Shown in pieces: positions 18,270 through 28,484 of a DNA stretch of 64,000 nucleotides. The stretch comes from Chlorobiales bacterium (GTDB lineage Bacteria > Bacteroidota > Chlorobiia > Chlorobiales > Chlorobiaceae), in NCBI GenBank assembly GCA_022360275.1, contig JAKSDC010000092.1, positions 1-64,000 of the forward strand, read 5' to 3'. The position numbers and the translations under genes were made by a program. The first letter of the stretch is position 1, and each line of letters opens with the position of its first letter. The notes beneath the pieces were generated by a model. The model made no database searches and was not told where the DNA came from. It was given only the letters and a program-made list of their open reading frames with translations.

Positions 18270-19195
18270 AGTATCTTTTCATATCCGAAAAGCTTTATTT
18301 CCAGTTCGAGCGTTACACCGAACATCTTCCGGACATGTTCTTTTGCAAGACAGATCAACTCCACGACATCGGCAGCTCTCGCCTCACCGGTGTTGATGAT
18401 GATGTTGGCATGTTCCCTGGAAATCATCGCCCCTCCGCTACGGGCTCCCTTTAGCCCGCATGCATCGATCATCTGCCCTGCACCGAGGCCCGATGGATTC
18501 TCTTCGGGCCGCGGGTTACGGAAAATGCTACCGGCGTTGGGCCGGGACAACGGCTGTGAGGAGGCTCTTTCCCGGAACGCCTCCCTGCGCAACCGGTCTC
18601 GCTTGTCGTGTTCGGCAGCGGAAAGTTTTCCAAGCTTCATACCCGAACCAAGGATGACACACCCGCCAAGCGAGCTGTAACGATAACCGAACTCGATCCC
18701 CTCTACAGGAACAACCCTGGGTCTCCCGTTTTCAAATACCTCAACCCAGGATACAACTCCCGCGATCTCCTGACCGTAGGCTCCAGCGTTCATAGCAATG
18801 GCCCCGCCAACGGTTCCGGGAACTCCCTGCAGCATTTCCATACCGCCAAGAGAAAGAGAAAACGTTTTTTCAGCGAGCACCGCCAGAGGCACACCTGCAC
18901 CAGCGGTCACTATATTCTTCTTGATGGTATACTCTCCCAATGCCCTCGACGTAGCGATAACCGCCCCCCTGATACCGTCATCATGAACCAGGAGGTTCGT
19001 CCCCCTGCCGATAAGCGTATACGGCAGATTCCTGAGCTCAAAAAGTGACAGCGCCCTGCAGAGATCGTCTCTGTCAAGAGGATCGACATAAAAATCAGCG
19101 TACCCCCCGATCCTCAGGGCGGTATGCTCTTTCATGGGTTCGCCAAGGAGCACCTCCCCCCTGATGGTGTCCAGCAGCTCTTCAGTACTGATCAT
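18263..19195 (-). CDS. murB: UDP-N-acetylenolpyruvoylglucosamine reductase
   Basis: The 310-residue FAD enzyme reduces the enolpyruvyl group with NADPH to make UDP-MurNAc. It has the FAD-binding GRGTNLLVHD and PGTVGGAIAMNAGAYG motifs, the catalytic Ser in NAGSIFRNP, and the C-terminal catalytic Glu in LELEIKLFG. Length fits the short (type II) MurB form. It lies between murC and ftsQ in the dcw cluster. Confidence 0.95.
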   Translation of the reverse strand: MISTEELLDTIRGEVLLGEPMKEHTALRIGGYADFYVDPLDRDDLCRALSLFELRNLPYTLIGRGTNLLVHDDGIRGAVIATSRALGEYTIKKNIVTAGAGVPLAVLAEKTFSLSLGGMEMLQGVPGTVGGAIAMNAGAYGQEIAGVVSWVEVFENGRPRVVPVEGIEFGYRYSSLGGCVILGSGMKLGKLSAAEHDKRDRLRREAFRERASSQPLSRPNAGSIFRNPRPEENPSGLGAGQMIDACGLKGARSGGAMISREHANIIINTGEARAADVVELICLAKEHVRKMFGVTLELEIKLFGYEKILC

Positions 19196-19287
19196 CTATA
19201 CAACTGTTGATCTGTTTAGTAAACGGATTTTGTTTTTCGATTACGATTGCCGCTTCGCTGATTACGAGAACGGACGACTCACTAATT

Positions 19288-20691
19288 TCAGGATTCCGAC
19301 TCCTTGTCTCTACATTCCTCCGCAAGCTCTGCCGCTACACCGGTAATATCTCCTGCCCCCATACAAAGGAGCAGTTTACCTGCTACACAGTAACTCTTCA
19401 GGCTTGTGCAGAGTTCCTCCCGGTCGGGGACAAACCGTACCTTGTGCGCACCGGCCACATTTGCGGCATCAGCTACGAGTCCCCCGTCGATACCGGGAAA
19501 GTTTTCCGGGCTTTCACGTGCGGCATACACATCGGCCACAAATACCCTGTCTGCATTTGAAAGCGCCCACCCGTACTCGTTCGAAAAATCTTTTGTCCGT
19601 GACAACAGGTGGGGCTGAAAAACAGCGACAATCTCATAATCCGGCCAGCCGGCCTTTGCGGCCTTGACCGCAGCCTTGACCTCAGAAGGATGATGTGCGT
19701 AATCATCAATGACGACCGGCCCTCCCTCCCGGCTGTACCTGATCTGAAACCGTCTTCTCATGCCGCTGAAGGCAGCGAGGCCGGAAACAAGACCCTCGAC
19801 CGGCAATCCCATTTCCATGCCTGTCGCAATTGCCGCAAGCGCGTTCTGTACATTGTGGCGTCCGGGAACGGCAATGTTGAAACGGGCCATCTCCTTCTTT
19901 TGATACTCTACCGTGAAAAACGTTCTGTTTCGCTCAACTTCTATGTCATGCGCCGTAAAATCCGCCGACTCCTCGATACCGTAAGTGACCGAACGCCTGT
20001 CCAGCCGGGGAACGATGTTGCGTATTTCCGGCCAATCCACACAGCACAGCACCCTTCCGTAAAACGGAACCTTGTTTGCAAAAACAATAAACGCTTCCCT
20101 GAGCTCCTCGATGCTCCCATAGGTATCAGTATGCTCGATCTCCAGGCTGTTGATCACGGCAAGAGAAGGTGTGAGTTTGAGAAACGCGCGATCGTACTCG
20201 TCAGCCTCTATCACCATGTATCGGCCACTGCCGACCATGGTGCTGCCTTTCAGGTAATCTGAAATTCCTCCGATCATGACGGTGGGAGACTCCCCGGCCT
20301 CGATGAGCATCGTGGCAATCATCGCGGTTGTCGTGGTCTTGCCGTGGGTACCGGCAATGCATATTCCACTTTTGTACCGCATGAGCTCTCCGAGCATTTC
20401 GTCCCGTTTTATAACGGGAATCCCTCTCTGCAGTGCAGCGGCAATTTCCACATTGTCCCCTGCTGCTACAGCCGAGGAGTAAACAACAACGTCGCACTCT
20501 ACGATATTGTGCTCGCTATGCCCTTTTGCAACAACCGCTCCTTCCGCCTGCAGCTTTCTTGTCACCTCGTTTGCGGCAATGTCTGATCCTGTAACGGTCA
20601 AGCCGGATTTCAGCAGCAGCTCGGCAATAGCACTCATCCCGGCTCCGCCGATGCCGACGATATGCACGCACTTTGTTTTTCCCAGTTCCAC
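19288..20691 (-). CDS. murC: UDP-N-acetylmuramate--L-alanine ligase
   Basis: The enzyme adds L-Ala to UDP-MurNAc. The start is taken as the GTG at 20691, with an AGAAG ribosome binding site, 10 bp after murG; the longer in-frame extension into murG is not plausible. The 467-residue protein has the N-terminal Rossmann motif [14 protein letters not shown], the ATP loop [11 protein letters not shown], the EADEYDRAF metal-binding motif and the C-terminal DDYAHHPSE motif. These are standard MurC features. Confidence 0.95.
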   Translation of the reverse strand: MELGKTKCVHIVGIGGAGMSAIAELLLKSGLTVTGSDIAANEVTRKLQAEGAVVAKGHSEHNIVECDVVVYSSAVAAGDNVEIAAALQRGIPVIKRDEMLGELMRYKSGICIAGTHGKTTTTAMIATMLIEAGESPTVMIGGISDYLKGSTMVGSGRYMVIEADEYDRAFLKLTPSLAVINSLEIEHTDTYGSIEELREAFIVFANKVPFYGRVLCCVDWPEIRNIVPRLDRRSVTYGIEESADFTAHDIEVERNRTFFTVEYQKKEMARFNIAVPGRHNVQNALAAIATGMEMGLPVEGLVSGLAAFSGMRRRFQIRYSREGGPVVIDDYAHHPSEVKAAVKAAKAGWPDYEIVAVFQPHLLSRTKDFSNEYGWALSNADRVFVADVYAARESPENFPGIDGGLVADAANVAGAHKVRFVPDREELCTSLKSYCVAGKLLLCMGAGDITGVAAELAEECRDKESES

Positions 20692-20701
20692 AATTCTTCT
20701 T

Positions 20702-21796
20702 TTATCTGTTTCCCAGTTGAGCAATCCGCCTTGCGAGTTCGCCTGCAGCTTCCGGTTTTCCATGCTTTCTGCAGGCCGCCTCCATTTTTTCTCTCGTTTT
20801 GCCGTCCGCCAGCAACTCATAAACCAGCCCTTTTGTCCGCTCACCGTTAATCTCACGGTCTTCGACCAGCGCAGCAGCACCATCTTTCGAGAGCGCCTCT
20901 GCATTGAAAAACTGATGGTTGCCCGTTGCATAGGGGTAGGGAACCAGTATGGCCGGCTTGCCGAGGTTTGTCAGCTCCGCAACGGTCGACGCTCCCGCCC
21001 TGCAGAGTACAAGGTCAGCTGCAGCATAAGCACTGCCCATATCGTTGATATACGGGCCGATCCAGAGATTGTGCGAAGGACTGAACTCTTCGCTGATCGA
21101 TTTGTAGTCAAGAGAACCGGTTTGCCAGATGACGTTCGATCTGCCATCGAGTTCCTTAACCCATTGTTTCACGGCGCTGTTGATAGAACGAGCCCCGCGA
21201 CTCCCGCCAAAAACAAGAAGGGTCGACAACTCCGGATCGAGGCTGAACGTCGCATTCGCCTTACCTCTGTCGCTCAGGGAGAAACTGCGGGCCGGATTCC
21301 CTGTAACATAAACACCGCTCTTTCTTTTCAGAAAACGCCTGCTGTCCGGAAATGAAAGATGCACCTCGGAAGCAAACAGAGAAAGCAGCCGCGTGGTCAC
21401 GCCGGGAAAAGCATTTTGTTCCTGTATGAGATTTTTTTTCCCGAGCAGCTGTGCCGCCAGCAGCAGGGGAGCACTGACAAATCCTCCTGTACCGACAATA
21501 ACATCCGGGTTCTCTCTTTTGATCAGGGACGCTGCTTTTCCGACAGCACCTGTAAAACCGGTCAACACTCCTGCATTGCGAAGCAGGTCGGCCGGCGACG
21601 TTCCGCGGCTGAGCCCCCGTACCCTGAACGTATGCAGCCGATACCCCAGCCTTGGAACTTCTGTCGCCTCGATACCTTTCTCCGTACCGGCAAACAGAAC
21701 CTTGGTGCCGGGATACCGTTCCAACAGTTCCTCGGCCATTGCTACCGCCGGGTAGAGATGACCGCCGGTTCCTCCTCCTGCAAAGATAACCTTCAT
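20702..21796 (-). CDS. murG: lipid II glycosyltransferase MurG
   Basis: The 364-residue GT28 enzyme adds GlcNAc to lipid I on the inner face of the membrane. It has the N-terminal G loop [11 protein letters not shown] (residues 7-17), the second G loop GTGGFVSAP, the third [10 protein letters not shown], and the UDP-GlcNAc site [11 protein letters not shown] with [10 protein letters not shown]. It overlaps the ftsW stop by 4 bp, suggesting coupled translation. Confidence 0.96.
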   Translation of the reverse strand: MKVIFAGGGTGGHLYPAVAMAEELLERYPGTKVLFAGTEKGIEATEVPRLGYRLHTFRVRGLSRGTSPADLLRNAGVLTGFTGAVGKAASLIKRENPDVIVGTGGFVSAPLLLAAQLLGKKNLIQEQNAFPGVTTRLLSLFASEVHLSFPDSRRFLKRKSGVYVTGNPARSFSLSDRGKANATFSLDPELSTLLVFGGSRGARSINSAVKQWVKELDGRSNVIWQTGSLDYKSISEEFSPSHNLWIGPYINDMGSAYAAADLVLCRAGASTVAELTNLGKPAILVPYPYATGNHQFFNAEALSKDGAAALVEDREINGERTKGLVYELLADGKTREKMEAACRKHGKPEAAGELARRIAQLGNR

Positions 21797-22998
21797 CCAA
21801 AACCTCCTCTCATATCGGGATCGGAGGGAAGCCTTCCATCATTCTTTCTTCTCCTCGATATATTGACCAGGATCCCTACCCCGAGAGAATTAAACAGAAG
21901 CGCTGTTCCCCCATAGCTGATAAAGGGAAGCGGCACTCCCGTCGTAGGAAGCACATGGCTGGCGACCGCTATGTTGATAAACGCGTACAAGACGATGGTA
22001 ATGGTAATGCCCAGTGCGACAAAACGTCCAAAACCGTCAGCGGCATTCTTGGCGATAATCAGGCCGCAGACAAAGAAAGCCGAAAAAAGAACAAGCACGG
22101 CTACCGCTCCGATAAAGCCGAACTCCTCACCGATGATAACAAACACAAAATCGTTGTAGGAAAGCGGCAAAAAAAGCTCTCGCTGTTTGCTCTCGCCGAT
22201 CCCAAGCCCGAAAAGGCCGCCGTTTCCCAAACCGATAAGCGCCTGGCGCACTTGATAAGAAAGCTGCTGCTCATCCCCTCCGTTGAAAAACGACAAGAGC
22301 CTCGCGACCCTGTAAGGCTGGGCTATGGCGAACAGCCCGGCCAGCGGAATCAACGGAACTGCCGTAACAAGCAGGTGCTTGAGCCGGACACCCCCGAGAA
22401 ACATCATCGTAAAGCCGATGATGGCAACAAGCGAGGCCGTACTGAAGTTGGGCGCAAACGCAATCAGGGCAACAACGGTCAAAAGAAGGGTAAGCAGGGG
22501 ATAGTAGCTTTCGTTGAGATCCTTGATAAACCCTTTTTTGTCGGTTATCAGTCGTGCAAAATGAAAAATCAAGGCATATTTGGCAAAATCGGATACCTGG
22601 AAACTGAAAGGACCGAGATGAATCCACCGGGCAGCGCCCTTGACGACCCCTATGAACTTGAAAAACAGCAAGCCCGCAAGCAGAACAATGCTCACGAAGA
22701 ACAGAACCTTGCTCAGCTTTCTGAATATCTGGTAATCAACCGAAGAGAACAAGATCACCGTAACCACCCCCAAAAACGTATAAAACACTTGTCTCCACAG
22801 AAAATACTCGGGATTGGAAAACTTCCGTTGAGCCCATCCTGCACCGCTGCTGTAAACCACCACTACACCGATACACATCAGCAGCACGACGATAAGCAGC
22901 AGCAGCTTGCCGGCGACACTTTTTGCCTCGATGGTTTGGCCGGCGACCATATGCCGGCCCGATGGGCGCTCCCCGAATATGCTTTCGTGCTGTTTCAT
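21793..22998 (-). CDS. ftsW: peptidoglycan glycosyltransferase FtsW
   Basis: The SEDS-family polymerase works with FtsI at the septum. The start is the ATG at 22998, which overlaps the murD stop as ATGA; an upstream in-frame extension lies inside murD. The protein has about ten membrane helices. The conserved region TTGVPLPFISYGGTALL lies near the C-terminus, and an acidic catalytic residue is expected in the large periplasmic loop. The order murD-ftsW-murG is standard. Confidence 0.95.
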   Translation of the reverse strand: MKQHESIFGERPSGRHMVAGQTIEAKSVAGKLLLLIVVLLMCIGVVVVYSSGAGWAQRKFSNPEYFLWRQVFYTFLGVVTVILFSSVDYQIFRKLSKVLFFVSIVLLAGLLFFKFIGVVKGAARWIHLGPFSFQVSDFAKYALIFHFARLITDKKGFIKDLNESYYPLLTLLLTVVALIAFAPNFSTASLVAIIGFTMMFLGGVRLKHLLVTAVPLIPLAGLFAIAQPYRVARLLSFFNGGDEQQLSYQVRQALIGLGNGGLFGLGIGESKQRELFLPLSYNDFVFVIIGEEFGFIGAVAVLVLFSAFFVCGLIIAKNAADGFGRFVALGITITIVLYAFINIAVASHVLPTTGVPLPFISYGGTALLFNSLGVGILVNISRRRKNDGRLPSDPDMRGGFG

Positions 22999-24395
22999 TC
23001 GGCAATCTCCCGGATACACTGCTTGAACACAGCACCTCTTACCTCATAATTCTCGAACATGTCGAAACTGGAGCATCCCGGAGAGAACAGAACCGTTTCG
23101 CCCGCAACCGCTTGCTGTACCGCCAGTTCCACGGCTTCTTCAAGCGTGCCGGCCTGAACTACCCTGACTACGGAGGAAAACGCTGACGCAAATTTATCTC
23201 TTGACTCACCGAAAGCCACCAGCATCGAAACCTTCTCTTTTACCTGTTTTTCAAGCTCTCCGAAATCGTCCCCCTTTTCCCGTCCCCCTGCTATGAGCAC
23301 CATCTTCCCCGGCACCGCCTCCAACGCGCGGCGAAGAGCGTTGAGATTCGTTGCCTTGGAATCGTTGATCCAGTCAACGCCGTTGATCGTACCAACATAC
23401 TCCTGACGATGCTCGACACCGCCAAAATCCCGGAGCGCCTGCCGGATCGGCAGGACGCCGATACCCGATACCTTTACGGCAGCAACTGCAGCAAGCGCGT
23501 TTTCAAGGTTATGCCCCCCCCTGAAACTTCTTTTCAACAGGCCGTCATCGCTGATTACCCGTTCCTTGCGGCCATCGATCACGGTTGTCAGCCATTCCCC
23601 GTCCATGGCCGCATACTGTTCGCCGGCTTCGGCAACACGTTCCCTGTCCATACCGAACGGTACCAGGCCGGGGACAAAGCGCCCCCTGTCGCCGAAATGA
23701 GCGCGAAGGATTTCGTTATCCGCATTATAGACCAGGCGGTCATCTTTTTTCTGGTTTGCATAAATCCTATACTTGGCTGCAGCATAGCGCTGCATGCTTC
23801 CTTCGTAACGGTCAAGATGGTCGGGCATGATGTTGGTGATGACAGCAATATCCGGCCGGAAGGTTTCACAACGCTCGAGCTGATAGCTGCTGAGTTCGAC
23901 AACCGCAATATCCCCGCGGTTCATCTCTCCAACAACAGAGGAGAAAGGAATCCCGATATTGCCTGCACTGAACACCCGGTACCCGCGTTCGGCGGCATCG
24001 ACAGCGCATATTGCAGCGATCAGCGTCGCGGTCGTCGTCTTTCCGTCCGTTCCGGTAATACCGATGATGCGGGCAGGGCAAAACCATGAGGCAACTTCGA
24101 TTTCACTGAACAGTGTAATGTGCTGTTGTTCGAGAAGCCGCATGACCTGCACATGGGGAGGGATACCGGGGCTCACGACAGCGAAATCCGCTCCGAGTAT
24201 CCTTCCGCTGTGACCACCCTCCTCAAAAGAAATACCGTTTTGCCGGAGAAGCGCGCGTTCATGTCCGCCAAGAGGTTCGCTGTCGCTCACAAAAACATCG
24301 GCCCCTCGCTCCCGAAGCAGTAATGCCGCTGCAATTCCGCTTCGTTTCGCTCCGATAACGCTGACAGAAGACCCTTTTATTCTTTCTGCGTTCAC
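22995..24395 (-). CDS. murD: UDP-N-acetylmuramoylalanine--D-glutamate ligase
   Basis: The 466-residue ligase adds D-Glu to UDP-MurNAc-L-Ala. It has an N-terminal Rossmann-like domain (VIGAKRSGIAAA), the ATP loop GITGTDGKTTTATL, the central ELSSYQLE and NIMPDHLDRY motifs and the C-terminal NDSKATN motif. The gene starts 2 bp after mraY and its stop overlaps the ftsW start. Confidence 0.96.
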   Translation of the reverse strand: MNAERIKGSSVSVIGAKRSGIAAALLLRERGADVFVSDSEPLGGHERALLRQNGISFEEGGHSGRILGADFAVVSPGIPPHVQVMRLLEQQHITLFSEIEVASWFCPARIIGITGTDGKTTTATLIAAICAVDAAERGYRVFSAGNIGIPFSSVVGEMNRGDIAVVELSSYQLERCETFRPDIAVITNIMPDHLDRYEGSMQRYAAAKYRIYANQKKDDRLVYNADNEILRAHFGDRGRFVPGLVPFGMDRERVAEAGEQYAAMDGEWLTTVIDGRKERVISDDGLLKRSFRGGHNLENALAAVAAVKVSGIGVLPIRQALRDFGGVEHRQEYVGTINGVDWINDSKATNLNALRRALEAVPGKMVLIAGGREKGDDFGELEKQVKEKVSMLVAFGESRDKFASAFSSVVRVVQAGTLEEAVELAVQQAVAGETVLFSPGCSSFDMFENYEVRGAVFKQCIREIAE

Positions 24396-24397
24396 AC

Positions 24398-25507
24398 TTA
24401 CCTCAGTTTTAATGTCATCAGACTCGCCATGAAAAACAGCAACGTGATGATCCAGAACCGTATGACAATCTTTTCCTCTGCCCAGCCCTTCATCTGGTAA
24501 TGGTGATGCAGGGGAGCCATGAGAAATATCCGCCTTCCTTCACCGTATCGCCATTTGGTAAATTTAAACCATGCGACCTGCAAAGAAACCGAAAGGGTTT
24601 CGATAAGAAACGTCCCGGCAAGCACCGGCAGCAGAAGCTCTTTTTTTATCAGCAGTGCGATGACCGCAATGGCGCTGCCGAGAGCCAGAGACCCGGTGTC
24701 TCCCATGAAAATCTCTGCGGGATGGGAGTTGAACCACAGAAATCCCACGCATGCCATGACAATTGCCATACTGACGATCGTAACCTCACCGCCTCCGGGA
24801 ATGTAGGCGATATCGAGATAATCGGCATAGACGATGTTACCGGTAAGATAGGCGAAACCTCCAAGGCCGAATACCACAATACCGGAGATACCGGCAGCTA
24901 GACCGTCAAGGCCGTCGGTAAGATTCACCGCGTTGGAGACCGCTGTAATGATAAACACCACGATAGGAATGTACCACCAGCCGTAATCGATCATCAGATC
25001 CTTGAAAAAGGGAATTGTCGTTTCCGTAAGAAGCACGGAAAACGCCGGGTCAAGCCGTGTATAGAACCCGATAAAGAGACCGAGGGAAACCTGTCCGATC
25101 AGCTTGTACTTCGCCGACAATCCACCCTTGATTTTCAGAACAACCTTCCGGTAGTCATCGATAAACCCGATGGCCCCCATCCAGAGAATCGAGAGGAAAA
25201 TCAGCCAGACATAGGGATCGTCAAACTTGGCCCAGAGCATACCGGAAACAAGCACCGAAAAGATGATCAGCGTGCCTCCCATCGTGGGGAGATTTTTCTT
25301 TTTCTGCCGGTGCTCGGCAGGAGCCTCTTCCTTGACCGGCTCGACATATTTGGCTTTAAGGAAACGGATCAGCTTCGGACCCGCAAGAATGGTGATGAGA
25401 AGGGAGGTTATCGCGGCCGCACTTGCCCTGAACGTAATATATTCTACAACGCCGAAACCGGGGGGGTCGAAAACCTGATTTATGTAGTGCAGCAAATAGT
25501 AAAGCAT
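24398..25507 (-). CDS. mraY: phospho-N-acetylmuramoyl-pentapeptide-transferase
   Basis: The 369-residue membrane enzyme transfers phospho-MurNAc-pentapeptide to undecaprenyl phosphate, making lipid I. Ten membrane helices are predicted. The catalytic aspartates are in FIDDYRK and [12 protein letters not shown], and the C-terminal HHHYQMKGW motif is present. It lies between murF and murD with 15-bp and 2-bp gaps. Confidence 0.96.
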   Translation of the reverse strand: MLYYLLHYINQVFDPPGFGVVEYITFRASAAAITSLLITILAGPKLIRFLKAKYVEPVKEEAPAEHRQKKKNLPTMGGTLIIFSVLVSGMLWAKFDDPYVWLIFLSILWMGAIGFIDDYRKVVLKIKGGLSAKYKLIGQVSLGLFIGFYTRLDPAFSVLLTETTIPFFKDLMIDYGWWYIPIVVFIITAVSNAVNLTDGLDGLAAGISGIVVFGLGGFAYLTGNIVYADYLDIAYIPGGGEVTIVSMAIVMACVGFLWFNSHPAEIFMGDTGSLALGSAIAVIALLIKKELLLPVLAGTFLIETLSVSLQVAWFKFTKWRYGEGRRIFLMAPLHHHYQMKGWAEEKIVIRFWIITLLFFMASLMTLKLR

Positions 25508-25522
25508 AAACAGAAAAACGAT

Positions 25523-26941
25523 TTATTGATCCAAACCACATGACTTCATGAGACCTTCGGCGAACCGCTCCAGCCTCATTCCCCGTGAAGCTTTGAGCAG
25601 GAGCACATCACCCGGGTTGAGCGAAGCGTTCAACATCTCTTGAAGCTTCTCTTCCTCGGTAAAATGCCCTGAACATTTTGTCCCGGCTTCCCGGCAGCAG
25701 TGTGCGGCCTGCTCCCCGAACGTGTAAAGAACGTCAAGCCGGTCGAGCGCCGCAGCGTAACGGCCGATCGCCTGATGTTCGGTTGCGCTGACATCACCCA
25801 GTTCCAGCATGTCTCCGATGACCGCCACCCGTTTTCCCTTGGCCGGGAGTTCGCACAACAGATCAAGCGCATGCCGCAGGGAATCCGGATTGGCGTTATA
25901 GGTATCGTTCACGACAACCACCCCGCCAGCATCCTGAAACTCGAGCCGTTTCCAGCCGCACTCAGGCTTGAGACGCTCCAGACCTGCAGCAATCTCCTCC
26001 AGGGTCAATCCGAAATGCAACCCGACAGCTGCGGCAGCAACGGCGTTCGAAACGTTGTGACGACCGGCAAGCTGCAGACTGACAGGCACGGTTCCGATGC
26101 TGCAGCAAAGTGTAAACATTGCATTGCCGGTACTACCCATTCCGATATCCTCCGCCCACAGGCCGTTCTCATCCTGCCGACTGCCGTAAGGTACGGTATT
26201 GGCCATTCCGGCGGCAGCATCGATAAGCCGCTTGTCCATTTTGTTTACGAAAGCAACGCCATGATGCTCCTGCAGATAACGGTACAGTGCGGTTTCTGCA
26301 TGTGCAACCCCGTCGAGATTCCGTAAAAATTCCAGATGCTCGTGGCCGATATTGGTCAGAAGACCATGTGTCGGTCCTGCAAGAGCGGTAAGCAGTTCCA
26401 TTTCACCGGGATGGTTTATTCCCATTTCAACCACGGCCATCTCGTGTTCACTGCGAAGGCCGAAAAGCGTCAAGGGGACACCAAGATGATTATTGAGATT
26501 TCCTTCGCTCATATGAACCCGGTAACGGCCCCGGAGTACCGAGGCCGTCATCTCCTTGGTCGTGGTTTTTCCGTTGCTCCCGCCAATCCCGATAAACGGA
26601 ATATCGAATTTCAGACGGTAGCGCCTTGCAAGCTGCTGCAATGCCTCCACGGTATCGTCGACCACAAGATACCCCTCCCCAGCATGTTCACCCGCCGGCT
26701 CCTGCCGGTCGTACCATTCCCTGGCAACAACCGCACAGGCCGCGCCTTTCTCGAAAGCCTGATGAACGAAGTGATGCCCGTCCGTAGACTCTCCTTGTAG
26801 GGCAAAAAACAGCCCACCTCCCCTTACGTTCCGGGAGTCGATCACAACCGACGGTTCGGGGAACATGACGGGATCATCACGGGTAAAACCCGCAAGTGTA
26901 CCGACTGTTTCAAAATCCTCTCTTGCCAGACAAGCTGCCAT
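25523..26941 (-). CDS. murF: UDP-MurNAc-tripeptide D-alanyl-D-alanine ligase
   Basis: The 472-residue ligase adds D-Ala-D-Ala, finishing the pentapeptide precursor. It has the N-terminal DSRNVRGGGLFFALQG uridine-site pattern, the ATP loop GIGGSNGKTTTKEM, and the VVNDTYNANPDS motif. No ddl gene is found in the cluster, so D-Ala-D-Ala must be made from a ligase encoded elsewhere. Confidence 0.95.
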   Translation of the reverse strand: MAACLAREDFETVGTLAGFTRDDPVMFPEPSVVIDSRNVRGGGLFFALQGESTDGHHFVHQAFEKGAACAVVAREWYDRQEPAGEHAGEGYLVVDDTVEALQQLARRYRLKFDIPFIGIGGSNGKTTTKEMTASVLRGRYRVHMSEGNLNNHLGVPLTLFGLRSEHEMAVVEMGINHPGEMELLTALAGPTHGLLTNIGHEHLEFLRNLDGVAHAETALYRYLQEHHGVAFVNKMDKRLIDAAAGMANTVPYGSRQDENGLWAEDIGMGSTGNAMFTLCCSIGTVPVSLQLAGRHNVSNAVAAAAVGLHFGLTLEEIAAGLERLKPECGWKRLEFQDAGGVVVVNDTYNANPDSLRHALDLLCELPAKGKRVAVIGDMLELGDVSATEHQAIGRYAAALDRLDVLYTFGEQAAHCCREAGTKCSGHFTEEEKLQEMLNASLNPGDVLLLKASRGMRLERFAEGLMKSCGLDQ

Positions 26942-26965
26942 ATTCCTCGTTTCAGCCCCCCTTTT

Positions 26966-28480
26966 TCATTTACCCTGTGCGTTTCTTGCAATCAGTGCTG
27001 CCCTTGTGACTTCCTGATCGGAAAAGTAGCGGCGAACTCCTGCCGACTCCTGATAGGTTTCGTGCCCTTTCCCTGCAACAAGCAGAATATCCCCTTTTTT
27101 CAAGAGGTTGACACCACAATGAATCGCTTCGGCACGGTCAACGAACCGAAGGAAACACGGAACAGCAACTCCCTCGACAATATCATCCATGATATCCTCC
27201 GGGTTTTCATCTCTCGGATTATCTGACGTCACGATAATCCTGTCGGCTCCTTCCGAGGCAATAGCCCCCATTTTCGAGCGCTTGTCCCGGTCACGGTTTC
27301 CTCCGCACCCGAACACGACAATCAGCGCCGATCCTTCGAGCTTGAGATCGTTCAGCGCAGCGATCACCTTTCCCAGCGCATCCGGAGTATGTGCGTAATC
27401 GACAACAGCGTAGCAGTCACCGGTCGCATCACCAATTATCTCCATTCGGCCCTCTACCGGCGAAGCCCCGGCAAGGCTTCCGATAACCTGTTCAGGGCGG
27501 ATACCCATGGCGACTCCGGCAGCAAAGATTTCGAGCAGGTTCATGACGTTGTAGACGCCCGGCAACCTGAAGCTGCATTCATAGATGCAGCCCCCTGCCT
27601 CAACCTCCACCTGCGTCCGCTGCATTCCGGCCATGATCATTCTGGCTTTTATTTCCGTCCCTTCCTGACAGCCAAACAGCTTATCCCCGACCGTACAGCA
27701 AAACAAACGGGCGTTTCCCCGGTTTTTTGCCATGAAAGCCGCCCATCGGTCATCGGCATTGACAACAACGAACCCTTCGGGCACAACTGCGCCCATTAGC
27801 GTTTGTTTCGCCCGTGCATAGTCTTCCATCGTCTGATGAAAATCAAGATGATCCTGCGTCAGGTTCGTGAAAACCGCTCCGGCAAACCGGATTCCATGGG
27901 TTCTCTGCAAAACCAGCGCGTGAGAGGAAACCTCCATGGCCACCGCCCTGCATCCCCGTTCGGCCATCATGAAAAAAAGACGGTGGAGCTCTTCCGCCTC
28001 GGGAGTTGTTTTCCCGAGAGGAACGGTTTCCTCCCCTGCAAGCGCCAGACCTGTACCGATATACCCCGTTCGGATTCCACAATCGTTCATCATTGCCGCC
28101 ATGAGACGAGCGGTCGTGGTTTTACCATTGGTCCCCGTGACCCCGATAATCTGTAACCTGTCGGAGATATCGTGGTAAAACCGCTTTGCAATCTGCGCCA
28201 TGGAAAGCCTGGAATTCCGCACGACAACATAACAGACCGCCTCCTGCATTGTCCCCGGCAGTTCTTCGCAGACCACAACCGCCGCTCCCTTGTCGACTGC
28301 CTCCCGGATAAAACGGTGCCCGTCGGTCTCGAACCCCCTTACTGCAATGAACAGAGACCCTTTTACAACCTCACGTGAATCCGATGTAATCCCTTCGATG
28401 TATCGTGCTGGCTTGCAATCGCCTGTAACGGACAGCACTTCCAGCCGTTCCAGCAACATATCCAGCCTTATCCTCTCCAT
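26966..28480 (-). CDS. murE: UDP-MurNAc-dipeptide--meso-diaminopimelate ligase
   Basis: The ligase adds the third amino acid to the stem peptide. The substrate-choice motif reads DNPRDENP; DNPR is the signature for meso-diaminopimelate, so the wall is of the usual Gram-negative type. The ATP loop is GVTGTNGKTTTARL, and the N-terminal part has the uridine-site pattern ITSDSREVVKGSLF. The ATG at 28480, 4 bp after the ftsI stop, was chosen; an ATG at 28459 has the better-placed upstream GGAGAGG and is an alternative. Confidence 0.95.
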   Translation of the reverse strand: MERIRLDMLLERLEVLSVTGDCKPARYIEGITSDSREVVKGSLFIAVRGFETDGHRFIREAVDKGAAVVVCEELPGTMQEAVCYVVVRNSRLSMAQIAKRFYHDISDRLQIIGVTGTNGKTTTARLMAAMMNDCGIRTGYIGTGLALAGEETVPLGKTTPEAEELHRLFFMMAERGCRAVAMEVSSHALVLQRTHGIRFAGAVFTNLTQDHLDFHQTMEDYARAKQTLMGAVVPEGFVVVNADDRWAAFMAKNRGNARLFCCTVGDKLFGCQEGTEIKARMIMAGMQRTQVEVEAGGCIYECSFRLPGVYNVMNLLEIFAAGVAMGIRPEQVIGSLAGASPVEGRMEIIGDATGDCYAVVDYAHTPDALGKVIAALNDLKLEGSALIVVFGCGGNRDRDKRSKMGAIASEGADRIIVTSDNPRDENPEDIMDDIVEGVAVPCFLRFVDRAEAIHCGVNLLKKGDILLVAGKGHETYQESAGVRRYFSDQEVTRAALIARNAQGK

Positions 28481-28484
28481 TCCC

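Noticed and set aside
21955..23049. 364-codon plus-strand frame over ftsW
   Set aside because: Lys/Asn/Gln-rich antisense of a membrane protein gene; ftsW is clear on the other strand.
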